This document shows, in pieces, positions 58,554-64,000 of a DNA stretch of 64,000 nt. Numbering within the stretch: position 1 is the stretch's first letter; each line of letters opens with the position of its first letter. The position numbers and the translations under genes were made by a program. The notes below the pieces were generated by a model. That model searched no databases and was not told where the DNA came from. It was given only the letters and a program-made list of their open reading frames with translations. Source of the stretch: Gnetum montanum (taxonomy: Eukaryota > Streptophyta > Gnetopsida > Gnetales > Gnetaceae). The stretch is taken from assembly GCA_015680685.1 (NCBI GenBank), contig MNCI01030542.1:219546-283545 (forward strand), in the 5' to 3' direction.

Positions 58554-59188
58554 CACCTTATGCGGCTCCTCAGTCTTTGACTTTTTTGTTTTACACATTT
58601 TTGGTTTTACAATTTTTTGTTTTCATTTTTTTGTTTTACATATTTATATTTTTCAAGTTATTGATCTTTTCTTAGTTTTTATTTTACACCATTGTTAATA
58701 TATTTAATATTTATTGCTTACTCTCTTACTTTCTTTTATGTTTGCTTATGTTTGATGTGTTGCTCTACTTTTTCTGCTAATAAGGTGGTAGGTACAATGG
58801 TAATGCGCTACTCGATGGTGGTATAATTCATTTGTAATTTGATTGTTGATGTCTAGTTTCTGACTTTGAATGTCATTACTGACGACTGGGAGATGGTTTC
58901 TTTTCATGTAATAGACAGTGAGTCCACATCATCCACCCATCCACATACTCTATGGTTTTCCTTATTTTGGAAGCATGTAGTCTCTTCTTCATTAATGCAA
59001 CTTTAATAAATTGGTGACTTGTGTAGTTTCTGAAATTGGGAAGGAATCAAAGGCTTGGACAGGGTGTGGCTTCAAAGAGATGCAGTATTCTTTGTGCTTT
59101 TCTATTTTCTTGTGTGCAGGAGTGTTCTCATAAACTTCTCACCATTCTACATCATTTCATAGTAGGAAGTCAAATAAGTCCTTGCATG

Positions 59189-59319
59189 GTGTGGTCCTTA
59201 TCACAAAAAAAAAAAAAACAAGATGAGGATTCAAAGCACATCCCTTGAAAAAAATGCATGGGTCTTTGCATGGTGTGGTTCTTATTTAAAAAAAAAACAT
59301 GGGAATTCAAAGCACATCC
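59189..59319 (+). repeat. Tandem pair of hairpins with A-rich loops, element D
   Basis: Unit 1 stem TCCTTATC/GATGAGGA (one G-U type pair) and unit 2 TTCTTAT/ATGGGAA (two G-U type pairs), each closed by GGTGTG/CACATC-C. Loops are nearly pure A. Confidence 0.5.
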
Positions 59320-59774
59320 CTTAGACTAAATAAAAGGGCTACAAGCACTAGTTATGAGACTTTTCTTGTCTCCTCTAACTAAGGCCCTTTCACACTTCCT
59401 ATCTTCTCTCCAATTTGGAATGGTGGTTGTTTTGTGGGAGCATTCTTGTGTCTCAAGGGATGGACTAGTCTTAGAATGTCGATGTGAAGTCACTGAAAGT
59501 GGTTGATTTTGGTTTGGATTGAGGATGGATCCTACCAAGTCATTTAATCATAAACTTCACAAGGGATTACATGTGACCATAATTAGGAACTTCATTCCAT
59601 TCTCTCTATCATCCATATATGCTTTTCATGCCTCACCTCACTGCCAATTTCATGTTTTGATTCATTGTTCTGGTTTGATGTGTCGGGTTTCTTAGTCAGT
59701 TACTTCTAGGTTTTTGTACTTAACTTTCCGTAATCATTAATCATCCATGAAGCCCAAGAACTCCTTGGTTTGAA

Positions 59775-59831
59775 GTTATGCAAGGGCATAAAAGGCTTGT
59801 GCCTACATTGGGGAGGACCCACTTGCATATC
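59775..59831 (+). other. Conserved hairpin, element D copy
   Basis: TATGCAAG (59777-59784) pairs with CTTGCATA (59822-59829), GGG/CCC across a bulged A, inner GGCATA/TGTGCC with one G-U type pair. Confidence 0.6.
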
Positions 59832-60188
59832 TTTTGGTTTGGTTAAGTTAAGTTCTTTACCCTTAAACATTGTTACAATTAAATTCTTTTTATTTACCTC
59901 ATCCATGTCATCCAATTGTACGCACCTTCACAACTATTTATAATGAACTCCTTTTTATTGTTGTGAATACCCTCTTTCTAGTATTCGTTATGTTAAGCTT
60001 TTTTTGAATTTTATGGCGCTTCTCTTACTTAACCCATTCATTAGTCTTTGCATTAACAATATCAAACAACCAATCTATCACAATCATAACTCGACTAGAT
60101 AAAATCACCAACAAGACAAGGTATTCGGCCATTATCTCTTACACTATATATACTAATTCTTGGTTCTATTGTGATTACAGTGGGAAGC

Positions 60189-60446
60189 ATGGACTGGACG
60201 CGAGACTATCTTCACCAAGAAGGATGCAACAATATCACTCGCGAGAGATTGTTCATGACCACTAGATCTCTTCTACCTTTCCCTCATTCTTTTATTGCCA
60301 AGAGGGGTTGGATGTCCTTTAGATCTGTGGGTGTTCTTTACTGTTGTCATGAACATCCAATTTTGCACACAATAGTGATGTTGTATACTTGGGTACTTCT
60401 ATAATTATTTGTTTTCTTTGTGTCACTCTACATGTCAATCAAATAG
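60189..60446 (+). pseudogene. Small 3' ORF of element D with hydrophobic C-terminus (late stop)
   Basis: ATG eight bases after the acceptor GTGATTACAG. Encodes MDWTRDYLHQEGCNNITRER and onward, with FIAKRGWMSF, CCHEHPIL and a hydrophobic tail. Same 258-nt frame as in A (2494-2751), no indels; a TAA at 60402-60404 removes the last 14 codons. Occupies the spliced-ORF slot used by ORF3 in C and G. Function unknown; membrane anchoring is inference. Confidence 0.45.
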
Positions 60447-60520
60447 TCCACACCCCTTAATATATTTTATAAAGGACTTGTTCCTCTTCTTCTGTACTTG
60501 AGGATGAGTTTTCATTTAGT

Positions 60521-60530
60521 CGTGGGGGTA
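60521..60530 (+). other. Polypurine tract of element D
   Basis: CGTGGGGGTA before LTR start TGATAAATTG. Confidence 0.8.
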
Positions 60531-61381
60531 TGATAAATTGTGTTTTTCATATGCTCTAATATCGAGATGGCCACGATATCGAGTACGCGATATCATGGCC
60601 CAAGATGCAATATCGTACATTCGATATCGCAGGGTTACCCTTGGGTCTATAAATATAGTGCCTAGGTGCACGATTTAAAAAAAAATTTTGGCAGTCATGT
60701 AGCAAAACTCTTTCAGTTTGTTCATTTGAGAGTTAGAATATTTTCCAAGTGCCTGTAGTAGGAGGTCTAAGTGTGAACAAGTCTTTATTCAAGCATTGAT
60801 GTACTTGAACACACCATTGTGTTGGCAATAAAGATGAACTATTTGATTTATTCCTTGCAGTACTTGAGGCTTTCTTTCTTACGCATTTATATTTCATGCA
60901 ATTTACATAAATATTATTTATGTAGTAATTCATTTTGATTAATCAAGCAACTCATTAAGATACACAAGCACGACCCTTTCAAACATATGTGTGACACTTG
61001 ATAGCTTAGAAATGGTTAGTGTTTGACAGCCCAATAGTGTTTGCACAAAGTTCAGGATGTGTCTAGGAAGTGGGAATGGCTACTTGTGTTAGGCTAGATT
61101 AGATCATAGTTTACTTAGCATTTAATCACTCTTACTTTTATTCTTGTTCTAGGCGAGTAATTTGATAAAACACAAAATAATAAAAATATTACACCTCAGT
61201 CACACTTAACCATACAATTGCACTCCACAAGTGAGAGACTAGGAAGACAACGAATGGACAATAGGCATGCACTGTTTAGCTCTAGTGTACTTAGTAATTA
61301 TAGTCTACGGAATTCAACCGGATCGCATGTGAACGTCTGTGATTCGTATGGTTGGACGTAGGGGTACCTTGCTGCACATAA
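60531..61381 (+). repeat. 3' LTR of element D
   Basis: 851 bp. GATATC palindromes 60560-60632, TATA box TATAAATA 60648-60655. Ends GCTGCACATAA, a decayed GCTGCTCATCA. Confidence 0.9.
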
Positions 61382-61386
61382 ACATA

Positions 61387-62081
61387 GTAACTAGACTCTT
61401 GTAGTTTGATTTCCTAGCTTAAACTTAGCGATAGTGAATACTCGCAGTGTGATGTATTGTAGTTGAACGAAGTCTTTATTCGAGAAGTTTGTACTTGGGC
61501 ACAAGTTATGATCGGAAATAAAGACCAAGACTATTTTACATCATTACAGCATTCCCTTAGTTTACTGCTTACTTAGCTTAATGTTTACTACTTTACTAGA
61601 TTAATACTTTACCTTTCAAAGTACCTTATTTTTACTTGTTAATAATAGGTGAAATGGATACGACTGATTTTGAGCTTTAAGTATGATCATCTCGTAATCC
61701 CAGTAGTACTATGCTTTGTTTACCCAGTAGCATGATCCTTGGTAATCCCAATGGCGATTACAAATGTGTTTGGAAAATCAAGAAGGGTTATTTATTGCAA
61801 TAGGCTAAAATAAATTTATGTTTTCCTAGTTAACTAGACTTAGATATTTTTCACAATGTTTACACATAGGAGTGTAACTACCTAACAACATCACCTATCA
61901 TATGCCTCACTACAAGCTAAACCATACATTTAGACTTTACTAGCTTAAGTGGGAAGACATCAATCATGAGCTTAATTTAATTACTAGCATATCAACATTG
62001 ACCATCCACGGATTACAATATGCTACACGTGAACACTCGTAACTTGTATGGTTGGGTGTTAGATTGTTCCATTGCTCATCA
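61387..62081 (+). repeat. 3' LTR of element C, part 2 (R-U5)
   Basis: Continues exactly where 40820 stopped (GTAACTAGACTCTTG) after D's second ACATA; matches 26426-27083 and ends CATTGCTCATCA. Confidence 0.87.
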
Positions 62082-62086
62082 GCAAT

Positions 62087-62240
62087 CAAATGAGATGCAT
62101 CAATAGGGATGCTACAATGTAGATGCGATGTAGCATCTACAATATAGCATCAACGATATCTCAACCAATTGATACACCTAACAAAATGATGCTTCATGAT
62201 ATCTCCATGACTTAGGTACTTGACATATCACGTCTTATCA
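62087..62240 (-). repeat. Solo LTR E0, part 3 (LTR start)
   Basis: Right-hand continuation of E0 after C; sense start TGATAAGACGTGATATG at 62240. Target duplication ACCTT (62241-62245) pairs with ACCTC at 24539-24543. Confidence 0.6.
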
Positions 62241-62244
62241 ACCT

Positions 62245-62701
62245 TGATGAGAGTGGTTACTCTAGCAGTTACTCTAATTATTAGAGTGGTTACTCTAGCG
62301 ATTACTCTAGCAATTATTCTAATTATTAGAGTGGTTACTCTAACAGTTATTCTAATTATTAGAGAGGTTACTCTAGCAGTTATTTTAGCAATTATTCTAA
62401 TTATTAGAGTGGTTATTCTAATTATTAGAGTAGTTGCTCCCAAGCCTATAAATACAGTGCCCAGACGCACAATTGGGAGGGAAGTCTTTCAGGAGTTAAG
62501 TAGCAAAACTCTTGTAGTCTGTTTGAAAGTTAGAGTATTTTCCAAGTGCCCGCAATAGGAGGTCTAAGTATGGACAGATCTTTATTTGAGTATTGTGTAC
62601 CTGAGCACACCTTATGTATGGTAATAAATACGAGCTCTTTGATTCATCCTTGCAGCACTTGAGATTTTTTTTTACACATTTATTTTATTTTATTTTCTTA
62701 T
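62245..62701 (+). repeat. LTR fragment F with tandem TTACTCTAATTATTAGAG array
   Basis: Plus-strand LTR start: an array of palindromic units (62249-62438), a TATA box (CCTATAAATACAGTGCCC near 62447) and the same leader as A/D LTRs (TAGCAAAACTCTTG, TATTTTCCAAGTGCCCG). Cut at 62701 by element E; the 3' part is outside the window. Confidence 0.75.
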
Positions 62702-63499
62702 TGATGAGTGGCGAGATACCCCTACACTCAACCATACAAATACGAGCGTTTTCACGCACGATCCGATCGAACTCTGTAGACAGACTAGTTGTGGCACCTA
62801 GATCGTTAACCTTAGGTCGCAGTTCGTTGTCTTCCCACTTGGACTAGTATTATATTTGTCACGTATGGTTTAGTCCAGAGTGAGGTCTATGACGTGTTCT
62901 AACTTAATGCTACTCCTAAAGGCAGTGGAAAGTAATATTAACTAAGCTAAGCTAGGAGGAAAGGGTAAGAAAATCTAATCTAGCCTAAGTGCGATGAGCA
63001 GTCATTCCTTGATTATCCATACACATCTTGGACCTCATGCACAACTACCATTGGGATTACCAAGCATAGATCCTAGGTACACCATTGGGTTACCAATTAG
63101 TCACACTTAAATGCTCATAATCAAGTCGTACTCATTCTGCATTTCTAGGAGATAAGGGTAAGAAAGATTAACTAAGAAAGAAGTAAATAACAATTAAATA
63201 AATAAATAAATAACAAAGTGAATGTTGCAATGATGAAGTAATCTCAATCTTTATTTCCTTTCATGTGCATGTCCAAGTACGTCACACTCAAATAGAGGAT
63301 GTCGTACAATTACATTCACCACACTGCTGGCAGACATGGGAAAATAATCTATCTCTGGAGGGATCAAACTACCAGAGTTTTACTAAGGAACTAAACTAAT
63401 GTCTGAACAAGGGAGAGTCACTTCTTATTTATAGACATTGCGACAGACTTCGATATCATGTACGCGATATCACGGGGGATGCGATATCGCGTCCCATCA
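62702..63499 (-). repeat. 3' LTR of element E
   Basis: 798 bp, TGATGAGTGGCGAGATACC to CCCATCA. Same family as solo LTR S1. U3 with CGATATCATG and GCGATATCGCG palindromes (63450-63495). A polypurine tract and ORF3 follow on the right, so it is the 3' LTR of a minus-strand element whose 5' end is outside the window. Confidence 0.85.
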
Positions 63500-63509
63500 T
63501 ACCCCCACA
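63500..63509 (-). other. Polypurine tract of element E
   Basis: Sense TGTGGGGGTA before LTR start TGATGGGACG. Confidence 0.75.
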
Positions 63510-63645
63510 ATTGAATAAAAACTCATCCTCGAGTTATAGTCATTACACAGTGGATAGGTATGGGATTATTGGATGGAAGGAAATAAAATGATGCCATAGT
63601 ATGGGAAGACACACAGAAAGTACTACAACTACAAAAACTTGGAAC
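63510..63645 (-). other. Element E 3' untranslated region
   Basis: Non-coding; sense strand contains CTCGAGGATGAGTTTTTATT, matching the block before the polypurine tracts of A, C and D. Confidence 0.6.
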
Positions 63646-64000
63646 TCATGTAGTTCCTGGTGGTGGTGGCTCCTCCATGGGCGCTTTCCCTTTGTCATGT
63701 GCTCCAGGCTTTGAAGCTTGATGGCATTGAAGTATGGCCTAGAGCTTCTCCTCTTCAGTCCAAGGGTCTTGTGCCATCCATGCTAGTGTTCCAATGTTTG
63801 ATGGAGTCAGCACTTCCCATGGACAGGGTAGTTGCGGGAACATTTGGTTGGCTTTGACATACCACGCCGCGAACACCCATCGTTCCTTCTCATAGGCTCT
63901 GGCTTTATCCTTGTATTCATGAAGGTCTGTTAGCCGTCAAGACAAATTGGTTGTAACATATTTTTGTCCCTGGTAGCTTGCTTTTACCACCTCAAGTTCA
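63646..64000 (-). pseudogene. Element E ORF3, C-terminal part
   Basis: Minus-strand frame running off the right edge: ELEVVKASYQGQKY, WYVKANQMFPQLPCPWEV, NIGTLAWMAQDPWTEEEKL, and MEEPPPPGTT then TGA at 63646. Two internal stops. Aligns with C (40095-40433) and G (54600-54995), proving a third ORF3 carrier and defining the conserved C-terminus. Confidence 0.7.

Larger units (their letters stand above)
58554..60180 (+). other. Element D 3' leader region, no sense gene
   Basis: T-rich non-coding sequence homologous to 2752-4440 of A and 50161-51650 of G. Contains twin hairpins, the conserved hairpin, and an antisense open frame (59706-59915). A TATA-like TATATATAC (60143-60151) and acceptor GTGATTACAG (60171-60180) precede the small ORF. 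Confidence 0.65.
40821..61381 (+). mobile_element. Element D: gag-PR-RT-RH-INT LTR retrotransposon, interrupted by G
   Basis: LTRs 40821-41682 and 60531-61381; perfect target duplication ACATA (40816-40820, 61382-61386) inside the 3' LTR of C. Without G it is about 10.1 kb, the same size and gene order as A, and the two share LTR, gag, pol and 3' structures, so they are one family. LTRs are about 88-90% alike by eye. Confidence 0.9.
26246..62081 (+). mobile_element. Element C: non-autonomous gag-PR-ORF3 LTR retrotransposon, interrupted by H and D
   Basis: 5' LTR 26246-27083 and a split 3' LTR ending at 62081, both starting TGATAA and ending ATCA. Target duplication GTAGT (26241-26245) and GCAAT (62082-62086), differing by two transitions. 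Subtracting H (4.7 kb) and D (20.6 kb) leaves about 10.6 kb. Internal order: tRNA-Asp primer site, gag, protease, no reverse transcriptase or integrase, a 2 kb 3' leader, ORF3, polypurine tract. It must have used enzymes supplied in trans. The two LTRs differ widely by eye, consistent with its being older than D, which lies in its LTR. Confidence 0.82.

Noticed and set aside
58554-58800. Possible env-like ORF right after integrase in D (hydrophobic 85-codon frame)
   Set aside because: It begins inside the integrase tail in another frame, is T-rich by composition and is not shared as protein with A or G.
62220-62558. Open frames on both strands rich in repeated VVTLAVTLIIR-like peptides
   Set aside because: They are a by-product of the palindromic LTR F array, which has no stops in several frames; no start context or homology.

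Overview
The window looks like nuclear DNA of a seed plant with a very large, repeat-dominated genome; a gymnosperm is the best guess. Reasons: one multi-exon gene with a plastid-transit-like N-terminus and introns up to 4 kb, an AT-rich background, old degraded LTR retrotransposons nested up to five layers deep, and primer binding sites complementary to plant tRNA-Asp (Athila/Tat-like Ty3/gypsy) or initiator tRNA-Met. There is no bacterial-style gene organisation. Almost every retrotransposon frame is broken by stops and frameshifts, so they are annotated as pseudogenes.

Layout. 1-1476: end of a gypsy integrase and an LTR-derived stretch. 1553-11658: element A, a complete gag-PR-RT-RH-INT element on the minus strand (TSD ATAGT/ACAGT). 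11659-24240: the non-LTR island, with an ABCB-transporter fragment (about 12.2-12.5 kb), a GC-rich exon-like fragment (12.6-13.1 kb), a 910-base gap, and a reconstructable six-exon host gene (16266-23417, 178 aa, unknown function) whose third exon lies in a roughly 2 kb tandem duplication. 24245-24543: two tRNA-derived SINE-like heads. 24544-62240: a solo LTR (E0) that received solo LTR S1 and element C. C (26246-62081) received element H (33072-37767) in its ORF3 and element D (40821-61381) in its 3' LTR; D received element G (45636-56129) inside its reverse transcriptase. 62245-62701: an LTR piece (F) broken by element E, which runs off the right edge. Every insertion with both ends visible has a recognisable 5-bp target-site duplication, so relative ages can be read: E0, then C, then D and H, then G.

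The most interesting pattern is a division of labour within one retrotransposon superfamily. A and D carry gag-PR-RT-RH-INT and, behind a splice acceptor near the 3' end, only a small 258-nt frame ending in a hydrophobic segment. C and G carry gag-PR but lack RT-RH-INT; in G the deletion junction is visible at about 50003. In the same 3' slot they carry a long ORF3 (about 930 codons in G) with coiled-coil-like parts and a conserved C-terminal LPCPWEV motif; E carries at least the end of the same ORF3. In both C and G an array of short palindromes like that of the element's own LTR U3, followed by a TATA-like box, lies 0.4-0.7 kb upstream of ORF3, suggesting a private promoter copied from the LTR. 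A, C, D and G also share a conserved hairpin with paired (covarying) substitutions between the gag/pol end and the 3' ORF slot.

Limits: all domain calls are from reading translated motifs by eye; no database search or alignment was run; similarity statements are visual estimates.
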